64,000 bases of DNA, taken from NCBI GenBank assembly GCA_023475105.1, contig JAMCWJ010000094.1:50626-114625 (forward strand), read 5' to 3'. The translations under genes were made by a program, and so were the position numbers. Source of the stretch: Nitrospirota bacterium. GTDB taxonomy: Bacteria > Nitrospirota > Thermodesulfovibrionia > Thermodesulfovibrionales > UBA9159. Shown piece after piece: positions 28,573-38,972 of this stretch (its first letter is position 1; each line of letters opens with the position of its first letter). The notes beneath the pieces were generated by a model. That model searched no databases and was not told where the DNA came from. It was given only the letters and a program-made list of their open reading frames with translations.

Positions 28573-29337
28573 CTAGAACCTTGGATTCTTTTTGTAGAAA
28601 GGGGAATTGGTGAACAACACCGTGCCGTCTTCTTTCACAATCCGGTAAATGGATTCGACTACCGGGGCGGCGACGGTTGAAGCGGAACCCTGCGCCGATG
28701 AAACAGGCAGGACAGTCTTCCCCTTATAAAGGGAAAGGACCCGTTTTACGTACTGCTTCGTTTCCGGGATTTGCGGAACGGACCGCGTCCTTTCGACCGT
28801 TTTCGGCCCCGCGTTGTAAGCCGCGAGCGCAAGGGTGAGGTCCCCTCCGAACTTCTCGATGAGATACTTCAGGTATCGCGTCCCGCCGTCGATATTTTCT
28901 TCAGGGTCGAAGGGGTTGCGCACATCGAGATCGTCTGCCGTGGTCGGCATCAGCTGCATCAGTCCCATCGCTCCTTTTCTCGAAACCGCGCGCGGATTGC
29001 CATTCGATTCAGTCTTGATCACGGCATGCAGGAGGGAGGGATCGAGATCATACTTATTCGCCTTGTCTTCAACAATGCGGGAGAAATCCTTCTCAGGCGC
29101 CGCGGTCTTCCCCTCTTTCGGCGACGTCGAGATATCGCTTCTCACCACCCTTACGGCTTTCTTATTCAGGGGGGCGTCCGTATAGCATATCACGCCGTTG
29201 TCATCCACATACCGGTAAATGTCCGCTGCAGATGAAGTAACAAGCATAAACACGATCAGGAATGCACCCGGTATGATGCGTACCATAGCTGAAATAGTAG
29301 CACGCACCGCCTCTTCTGTCAAGCACGAAAGCCGCAC
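28573..29337 (-). CDS. Lytic transglycosylase (SLT) with DUF4124
   Basis: IYRYVDDNGVICYTDAPLNKKAVRVV (DUF4124); HAVIKTESNGNPRAVSRKGAMGLMQLMPTTADDLDVRNPFDPEENIDGGTRYLKYLIEKFGGDLTLALAAYNAGPKTVER (SLT). Confidence 0.9.
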   Translation of the reverse strand: MRLSCLTEEAVRATISAMVRIIPGAFLIVFMLVTSSAADIYRYVDDNGVICYTDAPLNKKAVRVVRSDISTSPKEGKTAAPEKDFSRIVEDKANKYDLDPSLLHAVIKTESNGNPRAVSRKGAMGLMQLMPTTADDLDVRNPFDPEENIDGGTRYLKYLIEKFGGDLTLALAAYNAGPKTVERTRSVPQIPETKQYVKRVLSLYKGKTVLPVSSAQGSASTVAAPVVESIYRIVKEDGTVLFTNSPFYKKNPRF

Positions 29338-29341
29338 GGCC

Positions 29342-29539
29342 CTAGGGTTCCCTTATCCCCACATAGGCAAAGTAGAATGCCATGACCGAAAAAAAGAGAC
29401 TGACAAGAGCGAGAACCAAAAAAAGCAGAGACCTTAGTCCGTTCCCGCTCCTGAAATGAAAGGCAACCCTCGGGGCGAGATTGACGGCACCGAAAAGGAG
29501 CATCAGCCCGATCAGCACCTGGGTAACAATTCTCATCAT
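29342..29539 (-). CDS. Small two-TM hypothetical membrane protein
   Basis: MMRIVTQVLIGLMLLFGAVNLAPRVAFHFRSGNGLRSLLFLVLALVSLFFSVMAFYFAYVGIREP. Confidence 0.5.
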   Translation of the reverse strand: MMRIVTQVLIGLMLLFGAVNLAPRVAFHFRSGNGLRSLLFLVLALVSLFFSVMAFYFAYVGIREP

Positions 29540-29654
29540 TTAACAAATTTAGACTAAACATAACCAAAAAATCAAATGCCTCTTTTCTCGCCGTAGTTGC
29601 GCACCGCACCCTTTTGTGATATATGTGGTAGTACACTCGCGAAAGGAGGGAGCT

Positions 29655-30845
29655 ATGGTTTACAAGAGATTCACGCGAAGGGATTTTTTGAAGACCGCCG
29701 GAGCGATCACCGCTATGGCGGCAACCGGCAGTTTTCCGACGAACATCTTTGCCGATGGAAAACGACTTGCGAAGTTTCCCGAGAAAACGGATATGATCCT
29801 TCTTACGTCAAGGCCGCCTCAGCTGGAGACGCCTCTCCATTATTTTAAGGAGATGATCACACCGAACGACGCGGTTTTTGTGAGATGGCATCTTGCCAAT
29901 ATTCCGACATCCGTGAACGTTGCGCAGTGGAGACTAAAGGTTGGTGGAAACACTGAAAAGCAGGTCGAGCTTTCGATGGATGATCTCAAAAAGCTCGAAA
30001 AGGTTTCTCATACCGCGGTCATACAGTGTTCAGGGAATAGCAGGAGTTTCTTCGACCCTAGGGTTCCAGGGGGACAGTGGGGGAACGGCGCTATGGGTAA
30101 TGTCACTTGGGCGGGCGCCCGCCTCAGAGACGTCCTCGCTATGGCGGGTGTCAAGGCAGGCTCGGTAGACGTTGCCTTTAACGGCCTTGATGGTCCCCCC
30201 CTTCCCTCTGTCCCGGATTTCGAAAAAAGCCTGCACATCGACCAGGCCATGGACGACGATATAATCATTGCCTACGAGATGAACGGCACATATCTGCCTA
30301 TGCTCAACGGCTTTCCTGCCCGGCTCGTGGTGCCGGGTTGGTACGCAACGTATTGGGTGAAGTCCCTCAGTGACATCACCGTCCGTGATAAGCCTTTCGA
30401 TGGATTCTGGATGAAGAGCGCGTACCGGATTCCCGATAATCCCTGCGGATGCATTCCGCCCGGCTCCGCCCAGAAGACATCAATCCCTATCAACCGGATG
30501 ACAACGAGGTCACTCATTGTCGACCCGTCTGAAGGTTCGTCAATAGCAGCAAATAAACCAGTGGAAATTACAGGGATCGCTTTTTCGGGAGGCTACGGCA
30601 TCAGAGATGTGCTCATCTCGGCAGATGGCGGCAACTCTTGGAAAGAGGCAAGGCTCGGCCCTGACAAAGGGAGATACTCGTGGAAACAGTTCTTCTTTTC
30701 GTGGAGACCTGCGAAACCAGGCAAATATACTTTGATGTCGCGGGCAACGGACAACATCGGCGAGTCGCAACCACTTGACAGCCTCTGGAATCCAGCAGGG
30801 TTTATGCGGAACAAAATCGAAAAAGTCGAAGTTGTCGTAAAGTAG
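29655..30845 (+). CDS. Tat-exported sulfite oxidase/dehydrogenase-family molybdopterin protein (SorA/SoxC-like)
   Basis: Twin-arginine TRRDFLKTAGA; HTAVIQCSGNSRSFFDPRVPGGQWGNGAMGNVTWAGARLRDVLAMAGVKAG; YEMNGTYLPMLNGFPARLVVPGWYATYWVKSL. Confidence 0.9.
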   Translation: MVYKRFTRRDFLKTAGAITAMAATGSFPTNIFADGKRLAKFPEKTDMILLTSRPPQLETPLHYFKEMITPNDAVFVRWHLANIPTSVNVAQWRLKVGGNTEKQVELSMDDLKKLEKVSHTAVIQCSGNSRSFFDPRVPGGQWGNGAMGNVTWAGARLRDVLAMAGVKAGSVDVAFNGLDGPPLPSVPDFEKSLHIDQAMDDDIIIAYEMNGTYLPMLNGFPARLVVPGWYATYWVKSLSDITVRDKPFDGFWMKSAYRIPDNPCGCIPPGSAQKTSIPINRMTTRSLIVDPSEGSSIAANKPVEITGIAFSGGYGIRDVLISADGGNSWKEARLGPDKGRYSWKQFFFSWRPAKPGKYTLMSRATDNIGESQPLDSLWNPAGFMRNKIEKVEVVVK

Positions 30846-30854
30846 GAGGACACC

Positions 30855-31175
30855 ATGAGACTATATGTAGCTTTGGCAATAGTACTGGCAATGGCGGCAG
30901 GCATCGCCTATGCAGCTTCCGAAGAAATGGTGCATTCGATCACTTTACCCGCAGTCCATACCGAGCTGAAAACCGGGCCCGGCAAGGAGAAAACGGAAAC
31001 GCTTTGCGCCAGCTGCCATAGCGTCGATTACATAACAATGCAACCGAATTTTTCGAAGGCCGTCTGGACCGCCGAGGTGAACAAAATGATAAAGGTCATG
31101 GGCGCGCCCATACAGGAAGTGGACGCAATGACCATCATTGATTACCTTGCCGCCGAGTACGGCACAGGGAAATGA
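30855..31175 (+). CDS. Monoheme c-type cytochrome (SorB-like)
   Basis: Signal peptide; CASCH heme motif; directly downstream of the sulfite oxidase-like gene. Confidence 0.82.
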   Translation: MRLYVALAIVLAMAAGIAYAASEEMVHSITLPAVHTELKTGPGKEKTETLCASCHSVDYITMQPNFSKAVWTAEVNKMIKVMGAPIQEVDAMTIIDYLAAEYGTGK

Positions 31176-31200
31176 CTTATCGTCAAGGAGGTGACGGACA

Positions 31201-31527
31201 ATGAGAAAGATCTTCGTATTGTTCTGTGTTCCGGCTATCGCCGTATTCGTATTAGGAACGCTCGCAACAGCAAAGGAAAACGAGAAGGAGGGCCAGGCCC
31301 TCTTTCAGCAGAATTGTTCACCCTGCCATCCGAACGGGGGCAATGTGATCAACCCCGAGTTTACGCTGCACAAAAAGGATCGTGACAGGCATGGCGTGAA
31401 AACAGCGAAAGACATTATCGGCAAAATGAGAAACCCCGGACCGGGAATGACCAAGTTTGACGAAAAAACAATCTCTGACAAGCAGGCAAAGGAGATTGCC
31501 GAGTACATCATCAAGACGTTCAAATAG
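31201..31527 (+). CDS. c-type cytochrome (class I)
   Basis: Signal peptide; CSPCH heme motif; GMTKFDEKTISDKQAKEIAEYIIKTFK. Confidence 0.85.
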   Translation: MRKIFVLFCVPAIAVFVLGTLATAKENEKEGQALFQQNCSPCHPNGGNVINPEFTLHKKDRDRHGVKTAKDIIGKMRNPGPGMTKFDEKTISDKQAKEIAEYIIKTFK

Positions 31528-31638
31528 GCGGTATCGTCATTGCGGGGGGGGCAGACAACCCCCCTTTGCGGTTCGCGGAGAATGGGCTTGTTTCCTCCGC
31601 AGTGGCGGTCTCCTTTTTCTCCCGTATGTGAAAGATTC

Positions 31639-31986
31639 GTGGTAAAGATCAAAAGGATATACGAGCCGCCTTCGCGGAGCGACGGCAAAAGGGTGTACGT
31701 GGACCGCTTGTGGCCCAGAGGACTCAGGAAGGAACAGGCGCACTTCGACGAATGGATCAGGGACATTTCCCCAAGCGACGAACTGCGGAAATGGTTCGGG
31801 CATGACCCTTCGAAATGGCAGGAATTCAGAAGCAGATACAAGGCGGAAATGAAGACGAGAAAAGATTTCATCGAGAAACTCAGGGATTATTCCGAAAAGG
31901 GCACGGTTACGCTTCTGTACTCCGCCAAAGACGAGGAACATAACAACGCACTGGTCATAAAAGAGGTCATAGAAGGGAAACGATAG
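31639..31986 (+). CDS. DUF488 family protein
   Basis: IKRIYEPPSRSDGKRVYVDRLWPRGLRKEQAHFDEWIRDISPSDELRKWFGHDPSKWQEFRSRYKAE...VTLLYSAKDEEHNNALVI; GTG start. Confidence 0.88.
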   Translation: MVKIKRIYEPPSRSDGKRVYVDRLWPRGLRKEQAHFDEWIRDISPSDELRKWFGHDPSKWQEFRSRYKAEMKTRKDFIEKLRDYSEKGTVTLLYSAKDEEHNNALVIKEVIEGKR

Positions 31987-32168
31987 TGCCTGACGTGGCG
32001 CAAGAAGATGCCGCTCCTGCCTCTGAAAGGCACAGCCGCAATAACCTGCGGTCGCACGACCTGCCGGGCCGTTGCGGCTTGTACGTGGTCTTCTCGAATA
32101 CTTCTCCGGTGAGGAGAGCCCGAAACCTCCGGCATTGACATTCGAAATCGTTTCAGCAATCATGTACT

Positions 32169-33329
32169 ATGTCTCAGATCTGTGACAGATCTTCCATAGA
32201 GGCGATTGCCGGAACCGCTTTCACGACAGGCAACAGTGTGAAGCTCCTCTATAAGGGAAAGGATCCTTTCGCCGCCATTTTCCGCAGCGTCGAAGGAGCG
32301 AAAAGTCTCATCTGTCTCCAGTTCTACATATTCCGCAACGACGAAACAGGAATAGAATTGGCCGGACTCCTCAAGAAGAAGGCAGCCGAGGGCGTAAGAA
32401 TATATATCCTTTACGATCACTTCGGGTCCATCGGCACACCGCGGCGTTTCTGGAAAGAACTTAAGAATGCAGGAATCGCGATACGCGCCTCAAGGCCGTT
32501 CAAATGGAGATCGGCCTTTCGCTATCCCCATCGGGACCACCGGAAATTGCTGATAATAGACGGTATAAGGGCATTTACCGGCGGACTGAATATTGCGAAT
32601 GAATACAGGGGATTTCACCTAAGGTCGAAGAAAAGATGGAGGGACACGGCCATCCTGCTCGAAGGCCCTGTCGTTGCGGACCTTTTCCTGACGTTCCGCA
32701 AGGCCTGGCAGAAATGGGGAGGAGACCCCATCACGTTCTGCGGTCAAACGACCCAGGGAAGTCCCGCCCCCGAGGCCGGCGGACTGGAGGCGGTTCCCAT
32801 TTTCGCTTCGTCCGCAAGGGGGCGAAGGAAGATGAGGAAGCTCCTCTATTACAGCATGGCCCGCGCGGAGAAGAGCATCTTTTTTACGACCGCATATTTT
32901 ACCCCAAGCAGAAGGATGATATATTCGCTTGAAGAGGCGGTAAAGAGAGGCGTGCAGGTGAATCTGCTTTTGCCGGGTGAAAGCGATGTTCCCGCGGCAT
33001 ATTATGCGGGCAGGGCCTTTTTCACGAGGCTCTTACGAACGGGAGTGAGGATATACGCCTACCAGGGAGAGGTCCTCCACGCGAAAAGCTATGTCTTCGA
33101 CGGATGCTGGAGCGTGGTCGGCTCTGCGAACCTGGACTTTCAATCGCTCAGATGGAACGACGAGGGAAACGTGGGCATTCTCGACAATGGTTTCGGAAGC
33201 GAAATGATCCGCGTTTTCGAAGAGGACACCGCAAACTCCGAGGAGGTGAGGCTCGGGGAATGGCTGACCAGGCCGCTCTGCGAGAAGGCAAAAGAGAGGC
33301 TCTTCATCCTGTTCCGGCGGAGGCTGTAA
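32169..33329 (+). CDS. Cardiolipin synthase / PLD-family protein
   Basis: Two HKD motifs: YPHRDHRKLLIIDGIRAFTGGLNIANEY and EVLHAKSYVFDGCWSVVGSANLDFQSL. Confidence 0.9.
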   Translation: MSQICDRSSIEAIAGTAFTTGNSVKLLYKGKDPFAAIFRSVEGAKSLICLQFYIFRNDETGIELAGLLKKKAAEGVRIYILYDHFGSIGTPRRFWKELKNAGIAIRASRPFKWRSAFRYPHRDHRKLLIIDGIRAFTGGLNIANEYRGFHLRSKKRWRDTAILLEGPVVADLFLTFRKAWQKWGGDPITFCGQTTQGSPAPEAGGLEAVPIFASSARGRRKMRKLLYYSMARAEKSIFFTTAYFTPSRRMIYSLEEAVKRGVQVNLLLPGESDVPAAYYAGRAFFTRLLRTGVRIYAYQGEVLHAKSYVFDGCWSVVGSANLDFQSLRWNDEGNVGILDNGFGSEMIRVFEEDTANSEEVRLGEWLTRPLCEKAKERLFILFRRRL

Positions 33330-33380
33330 GAAACGGCTCGCGGGCCCCGGCGGGGCACAAAACCATTCGCGGGGGATTTG

Positions 33381-34181
33381 CTATGCGAACATCACTCCCA
33401 GGGTGTCTCCTACTTTAATCTCGAAGTCCCTTGAGGCATTGCCCCGGTACACGAAGAGTTCCAGCCGGTCCATGCTGTTGACAAGGGCATAGAGCTCCTT
33501 GTCTCCCGCCTGACTGTAATACTCTTTCATCGCGAGCTGCATGCCCTTCATCACGACCTTCAGCGTCCCCTCGGGCCTTACATTGCGGAGCATCTCGAGA
33601 TCCTCCGCTCTGATATTCGTGATGGCGTTGCCGAAATGGTCGACATGGATCACCTGTCCTTCGAGGGCGGTCTTTGTAGGCATGGAGGGAACGGGGAAAG
33701 GCAATTTCACGTAGTCCGTTATCGGGGTGCCGAAATTCGGCGCCAGGACGCCCTTCGAAAGCCACGCGGCCACCGGCGCAAAAACGTCCCTGGCATGAAA
33801 CGTCGCGCTCTGTTTCCGTTTGAAGTAATGATCCGCGGTGAGGTGGAGCACCTCGCATCGCTCGTTCTCGTAATACACCACCGAAAAGACTCCGTTGTCC
33901 GGACCGACGAAATAGTGATTTTCGGTTATCACCATGAGAGGCCTGCGCTCGGAGCCTACGCCTGGATCGGCGACAACCACATGGATTGTCCTCGACGGGA
34001 ACAGCCGGTAGCTCATCCCGATCATAAGCGCCGCTTCCCGTACGTTGTACTTCCCGATACCGTGAGTGATATCCACCAGGTTCACATCGGGGTTGATGTT
34101 GAGGATGACTCCCTTCACGATCCCGCTCAGCGGATCCCTGTATCCGAAATCCGTCGTCAGCGTAATGATCGGCTTCTGCAT
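33381..34181 (-). CDS. SAM hydroxide adenosyltransferase (DUF62) family
   Basis: IITLTTDFGYRDPLSGIVKGVILNINPDVNLVDITHGI...HVVVADPGVGSERRPLMVITENHYFVGPDNGVFS...VIHVDHFGNAITNI. Confidence 0.92.
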   Translation of the reverse strand: MQKPIITLTTDFGYRDPLSGIVKGVILNINPDVNLVDITHGIGKYNVREAALMIGMSYRLFPSRTIHVVVADPGVGSERRPLMVITENHYFVGPDNGVFSVVYYENERCEVLHLTADHYFKRKQSATFHARDVFAPVAAWLSKGVLAPNFGTPITDYVKLPFPVPSMPTKTALEGQVIHVDHFGNAITNIRAEDLEMLRNVRPEGTLKVVMKGMQLAMKEYYSQAGDKELYALVNSMDRLELFVYRGNASRDFEIKVGDTLGVMFA

Positions 34182-34191
34182 GGCGCCCTCC

Positions 34192-35100
34192 CTATACCTC
34201 CAGTTTGCCCCTCAACTCCCCGATATCCTGCAGGCCCTGCTCCCGCATGAAAGCCTCCATACCCTCAATTATATCAAGAGTCGCGGCAGGGTTAATAAAA
34301 TTCGCAGTGCCTACCCCAACCGCGGTCGCACCGGCAAGAATGAATTCGAGGGCATCGGCCGCATCCATGATCCCGCCCATGCCGACAACCGGAATTTTCA
34401 CGGCCCTGTAAACCTCCCAGACCATCCTCAGCGCCACGGGCTTCACCGCCGGCCCCGACAGCCCCCCGGTGATGTTTGCGAGCTTCGGCCTCCTGGTTCT
34501 GATATCGATTGCCATACCGGTGATCGTGTTGATCAGGGAAACAGCATCGGCGCCTGCATCCTCGGCGACTCTTGCGATAGACGCAATATCGGTCACATTG
34601 GGGGAAAGCTTCACGATGAGAGGAAGGCGCGTCGCTTTTCGCACTGCACGAACCACGGTAGAGGTCTCCCCCGGGTCCGTTCCGAATACGCGCCAACCCG
34701 CCTCCTTGTTGGGACACGATATATTCATCTCGAGGGCACCGATCCCTTCAGCGTCGTTCAATCTCCTTGCAGCTTCCGCATATTCATTTACGGAATCGCC
34801 GAAGAAATTGGCGACCACCGGGGTATCGAACCCCCTCAGAAAAGGAAGGCTCTCCTTGATGAAACGTTCTATGCCGATATTCTGGAGGCCGATCGCGTTC
34901 AGCATCCCTGCTGCCGTCTCTACGATACGGGGCGGCGGGTTTCCCTCTTTCGGCGCAAGCGAAAGCCCCTTCACCACGACCGCGCCCAGCCTGTTCAGAT
35001 CGACGAATTCGGAGTACTCCTCCCCATACCCGAACGTTCCCGAAGCCGTCATCACCGGGTTCCGGAGCTTCAGCCCGCCTATCTCGACTGAGAAGTTCAT
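34192..35100 (-). CDS. pyrD: Dihydroorotate dehydrogenase (class 1B catalytic subunit)
   Basis: [66 protein letters not shown]...MNISCPN...[10 protein letters not shown]; adjacent to pyrK. Confidence 0.96.
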   Translation of the reverse strand: MNFSVEIGGLKLRNPVMTASGTFGYGEEYSEFVDLNRLGAVVVKGLSLAPKEGNPPPRIVETAAGMLNAIGLQNIGIERFIKESLPFLRGFDTPVVANFFGDSVNEYAEAARRLNDAEGIGALEMNISCPNKEAGWRVFGTDPGETSTVVRAVRKATRLPLIVKLSPNVTDIASIARVAEDAGADAVSLINTITGMAIDIRTRRPKLANITGGLSGPAVKPVALRMVWEVYRAVKIPVVGMGGIMDAADALEFILAGATAVGVGTANFINPAATLDIIEGMEAFMREQGLQDIGELRGKLEV

Positions 35101-35130
35101 ACCATCCGGAGGGGCGCCATCACAAAATTT

Positions 35131-35937
35131 TCACCACAGGACCTCGCCGATATCAAATACGGGCCCCTCTTTGCAGACCCGCTGATGCCCTGTTACCGTC
35201 TTGACTACGCAGCCGAGGCAGGCCCCGATACCGCAGGCCATGTTCTCTTCCAGAGAGACATACCCCTTCATTCCCCTCTCCTTCGCAATACTGTCCAGCG
35301 CCGCCATCATCGCCCTCGGTCCGCACGCATACAACGTGTACATTCCGGCCGGGTCCTCGCCGCCGAAGTTCCTTATCATGTCGGTGATACAGCCTTTTGC
35401 CCCGCATGAACCGTCATCGGTGCTTATGAGAAGCCTCTTTGCGAACCCCTTCAGCTCATCGAGCATGACAAGCTCTTCCGTAGTCCTCGTGCCGTAAAAA
35501 ATATATGCGCTGCCCGCGAACTTCTCGGCAAGAGAAAAGACCGATGCGATGCCGAGGCCCCCTCCCACGATCACCGGCGTATGGCCTTTTGGAAGCGGCG
35601 GATAGGAATTGCCGAGGGGACCGAGGACGTGCAGTGAAGAGCCCTGCTTCATATCCCGCATCATCGCCGTCCATTTTCCCTTTATCCTGTAGAGTATCTG
35701 GTAGCCGGTGCGGGTCTTTCTGAAAAAACTGAAGGGCCTCTTGAGAAGGGGGTCACGGAGGTCCCTGCATGAGACGGGAATGAGAGAGACCCCGTTTTTC
35801 CCCGCACACCTTCCGATCATGTAAAACTGCCCCGCTTCCGGCTCGACCGCAGTTTCGGAGGGAGCGAAGGTGAGGATGCCATAGTCCTTGCCGAGCGGCC
35901 GGTTCTCTGCGATCTCTGCCCTGAAATACCTACTCAA
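35131..35937 (-). CDS. pyrK: Dihydroorotate dehydrogenase electron transfer subunit
   Basis: GQFYMIGRC...LLKRPFSF...[17 protein letters not shown]...[22 protein letters not shown]; 2Fe-2S cysteines. Confidence 0.93.
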   Translation of the reverse strand: MSRYFRAEIAENRPLGKDYGILTFAPSETAVEPEAGQFYMIGRCAGKNGVSLIPVSCRDLRDPLLKRPFSFFRKTRTGYQILYRIKGKWTAMMRDMKQGSSLHVLGPLGNSYPPLPKGHTPVIVGGGLGIASVFSLAEKFAGSAYIFYGTRTTEELVMLDELKGFAKRLLISTDDGSCGAKGCITDMIRNFGGEDPAGMYTLYACGPRAMMAALDSIAKERGMKGYVSLEENMACGIGACLGCVVKTVTGHQRVCKEGPVFDIGEVLW

Positions 35938-36406
35938 AAGAGATCTCTAATATCTCGTATTCTATGGTTCTCGCCGGCACCTTGATCACGACTGTGTCCC
36001 CTGCTTCCTTGCCGAGCAGGGCCCTTCCGACGGGCGAGCTTATCGATATCCTGCCCCGTTTCACGTCCGCTTCCTCGATGCCGACGAGGGTAAACACGTA
36101 CTCCTCGTCCGCCTCGACGTCCAGGACCTTCACCGTTGCGCCGAAGGCGACCCTGGACTGGTTTATCTTCGAGGGATCGATCACCTCGGCAAGCGCGAGT
36201 TTCGCCTGAATTTCCTGAATCCTCCCTTCCAGGAAAGACTGCCTCTCTTTGGCCGCGTGGTACTCGGCATTCTCGGACAGGTCCCCATGGGCGCGGGCCT
36301 CTGCGATGGCCTGTATATTCTTCCGCCTCTCGACCTTCAGAAGTCTCTCTAGCTCTTCCTGGAGTTTCTGAAAACCCCCAGGGGTCATCGGTACTCGTTT
36401 CTGCAT
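35930..36406 (-). CDS. greA: Transcription elongation factor GreA
   Basis: [70 protein letters not shown]...[22 protein letters not shown]. Confidence 0.95.
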   Translation of the reverse strand: MQKRVPMTPGGFQKLQEELERLLKVERRKNIQAIAEARAHGDLSENAEYHAAKERQSFLEGRIQEIQAKLALAEVIDPSKINQSRVAFGATVKVLDVEADEEYVFTLVGIEEADVKRGRISISSPVGRALLGKEAGDTVVIKVPARTIEYEILEISFE

Positions 36407-36507
36407 GGTCCTCTCCCTGATAAATTTGCTTTTGTAATGTAACACTTTCCCTCCCCTTTTTTAAAGTTCTCTTGACTAAAGCACGCGCATAAATTACTCT
36501 AACGGAA

Positions 36508-36598
36508 AACAGTGAAACGTGTAAGCGCAAGGGGGCTCGCCGCTTCCCGCTTGCCTGCTCGCGATTGACGTTTCTTAGCGCAGTTGCTGATCACTGTT
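36508..36598. repeat. Degenerate inverted repeat upstream of proS
   Basis: AACAGTGAAACGT (36508-36520) versus ACGTTTC (36568-36574) and TCACTGTT (36591-36598). Confidence 0.4.
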
Positions 36599-36618
36599 CA
36601 CTGAGTTGAGGAGGCTAT

Positions 36619-38295
36619 ATGCGATTCTCTACGATGCTGATTCCGACCCTGAGGGAGACACCCTCGGAAACCGAGGCGGTCAGTCACAGACTGATGCTGC
36701 GCGCAGGCTTTGTGAGACAGCTCGCCGCGGGCCTGTATATATTTCTCCCCCTCGGCTGGAGGGTGATGACCAGGATCAACGCGATTCTGCGAGAGGAGAT
36801 GAATGCCATCGGCGCCCAGGAAGTTTCGATGCCCGTTCTCCATCCCGCCGAAGTGTGGCAGCAGACGGGCAGGTGGGACACTATAGGGGAGGAGATGTTC
36901 AGACTGAAGGACAGGACGGAACGCGACATGTGCCTCGGCATGACCCATGAGGAAATCATGACATGGCTTGCCGCGAAAGAGCTCCGCTCCTACAGAGACC
37001 TCCCGCAGGTATGGTACCAGATACAGACGAAGCTCAGGGACGAGGCACGACCGAAGAGCGGCATCCTCCGGACAAGGGAATTCCTCATGAAAGACAGCTA
37101 CAGCTTCGACGCGTCGGAGGAAGGCCTCAGAAAGAATTACGAGCGCCACGCGGAGGCGTACCACAGGATATTTGCGCGATGCGGCCTGACGTTCTCTATG
37201 GTGGAGTCCGACCCCGGGATGATGGGCGGCGCGGTCTCCCACGAGTTCATGGCGCCGAGCCCGGCCGGAGAGGACGAGGTCGCATTGTGCGACAGCTGCG
37301 GGTATGCGGCAAATGTAGAACTCGCCGCTTCCCTTGCGGAAAAGAACGAGCTCAGGGAATGGCCCCTCGAGGAGGTGCATACACCTGAAAAAAGGACGGT
37401 GCAGGAGGTCTCGAACTTCCTGAAGCTGCATCCTTCATATTTCCTGAAGAGCATACTCGTAATGACCGACAAAGGACCCGTCCTTGCGCTGGTGAGGGGA
37501 GACCAGGAACTTCATGAAAAGAAGCTCATGAAGATAGTCGGCGCGCACAGGCCCGCGCAAAAAACCGAGGTGAAAGACATCCTGGGAGTGGAGGCCGGAT
37601 TCATAGGCCCCATGGGTCACAAGGTCAGAATCATCGCAGACGACTCCCTGAAGGAAGGCGTCTATGTGAGTGGCGCGAACAAACCCCACTATCACCTTAG
37701 GGGGATAAGGGCGGGACGTGATTTCTCCGCCGAGTGGCACGATATCCACACGGCAAAGGCAGCTGACCTCTGTGTAAAGTGCGGAAGCGCCTTGCGCGTC
37801 GAGCGCGTGATCGAGATAGGCAACATCTTCCAGCTCGGCATAAAGTATTCGAATCCCCTCAGGGCGTATTTCCTCGACGAGAACGGCCAGGAAAAGCCGA
37901 TCATCATGGGCAGCTACGGGATCGGTCCCGCACGCATCGCCGCGGCGGCTATCGAACAGAACAACGACAAAGACGGCATTATCTGGCCGAAAAGCATCGC
38001 ACCTTTTGATGTCGAGATCCTGCCCCTGAACATGAATGATCCCGCGACCGTGGAACTCGCCTCCGCGCTCTACGCCCGTATGAGCGCAACGGGACTCGAG
38101 GTCCTCCTCGACGACAGGGAGGAAAGGGCGGGAGTAAAGTTCAAGGACGCCGATCTGATAGGCATTCCGGCCCAGGTGATCCTCGGTGAAAAGAACGTCA
38201 AGGAGGGGATTGCAGAGATCAAGGACAGAAGGACGAAAGAGACTGTAAAAGTGAAGGTCGATGAAGTCGTGGAGCGGATAAGCGCCTCGCACTGA
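36619..38295 (+). CDS. proS: Prolyl-tRNA synthetase
   Basis: AGFVRQLAAGLYIFLPLGWRVMTRINAILREEMNAIGAQEVSMPVLHPAEVWQQTGRW...TREFLMKDSYSFDASEEG...SYGIGPARI. Confidence 0.97.
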   Translation: MRFSTMLIPTLRETPSETEAVSHRLMLRAGFVRQLAAGLYIFLPLGWRVMTRINAILREEMNAIGAQEVSMPVLHPAEVWQQTGRWDTIGEEMFRLKDRTERDMCLGMTHEEIMTWLAAKELRSYRDLPQVWYQIQTKLRDEARPKSGILRTREFLMKDSYSFDASEEGLRKNYERHAEAYHRIFARCGLTFSMVESDPGMMGGAVSHEFMAPSPAGEDEVALCDSCGYAANVELAASLAEKNELREWPLEEVHTPEKRTVQEVSNFLKLHPSYFLKSILVMTDKGPVLALVRGDQELHEKKLMKIVGAHRPAQKTEVKDILGVEAGFIGPMGHKVRIIADDSLKEGVYVSGANKPHYHLRGIRAGRDFSAEWHDIHTAKAADLCVKCGSALRVERVIEIGNIFQLGIKYSNPLRAYFLDENGQEKPIIMGSYGIGPARIAAAAIEQNNDKDGIIWPKSIAPFDVEILPLNMNDPATVELASALYARMSATGLEVLLDDREERAGVKFKDADLIGIPAQVILGEKNVKEGIAEIKDRRTKETVKVKVDEVVERISASH

Positions 38296-38304
38296 ACGCG
38301 GGGG

Positions 38305-38533
38305 TACCCGGTCGGGCGAGATTCACCACCCATAGCCCTGTCACGAGCATCAGTGCATACCCCGGGAACACAAAAAAGACGACAATCCGATAGACAGCGC
38401 GGAGTACGAATGCCCCGTGGGCAGGATGGTTCCCGTAGAACTCGAGTACGATCCCGAGCCCGGCGCTCGGTCCCAAAGCGACAATGGCTATCAGGGTATG
38501 AATGAACTTTACGAAAACATACTCGGTGATCAT
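38305..38533 (-). pseudogene. N-terminal fragment of a DUF2269-like membrane protein
   Basis: VFVKFIHTLIAIVALGPSAGLGIVLEFYG...AVYRIVVFFVFPGYALMLVTGLWVVN, then homology-like sequence stops ~10 bp from the proS stop codon. Confidence 0.5.
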
Positions 38534-38561
38534 CGGGCAACCGTCCCCTTTATTCCTCTTA

Positions 38562-38972
38562 CTATCTGTTAATGATGGCGAACGAAATGGGAATTATGGC
38601 CATGCTCAGCAGGACATGCGACATGACCAGGGCCGAGGCCGTAGTACCGTCACAGCGGTACCGGGAAGCAAAAACGGTCCGAGAACGGCGGCCGGCATGG
38701 TCGTTATAAGGACAACCACCTGGGTCCGCGACCATGAGGACAAGCGCAGCAACGATGATCGTTAAGGCCATAAGATACTGGCGGGGTTCCGCAGGGTGGG
38801 TAGCCAACTGGGAGAAGATGACCGCGGGCAGGGCGGCCTGTGTCAGCAGGCGTGCGAGAACCGACTCGTGCGTCTCCGTCACAATGCCTTTCCACTTCAA
38901 CAGCACGCAAAGGGCAACGACTGAGGCAAACGCCGCGACCGTCTCAATAACTCTTATGTCTACATCCACCAT
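38562..38972 (-). pseudogene. AEC (auxin efflux carrier)-family transporter, internally deleted/frameshifted
   Basis: N-terminal IETVAAFASVVALCVLLKWKGIVTETHESVLARLLTQAALPAVIFSQLA, then a frame change (TTMPAAVLGP) and VFASRYRCDGTTASALVMSHVLLSMAIIPISFAII resembling the AEC C-terminus; ~300 aa expected, ~135 present. Confidence 0.6.

Noticed and set aside
31536-31600. GTCATTGCGGGGGGGGCAGACAACCCCCC hairpin between the cytochrome and DUF488 genes
   Set aside because: Could be a terminator or degenerate repeat, but the homopolymeric G/C stem makes it weak evidence for a defined element.
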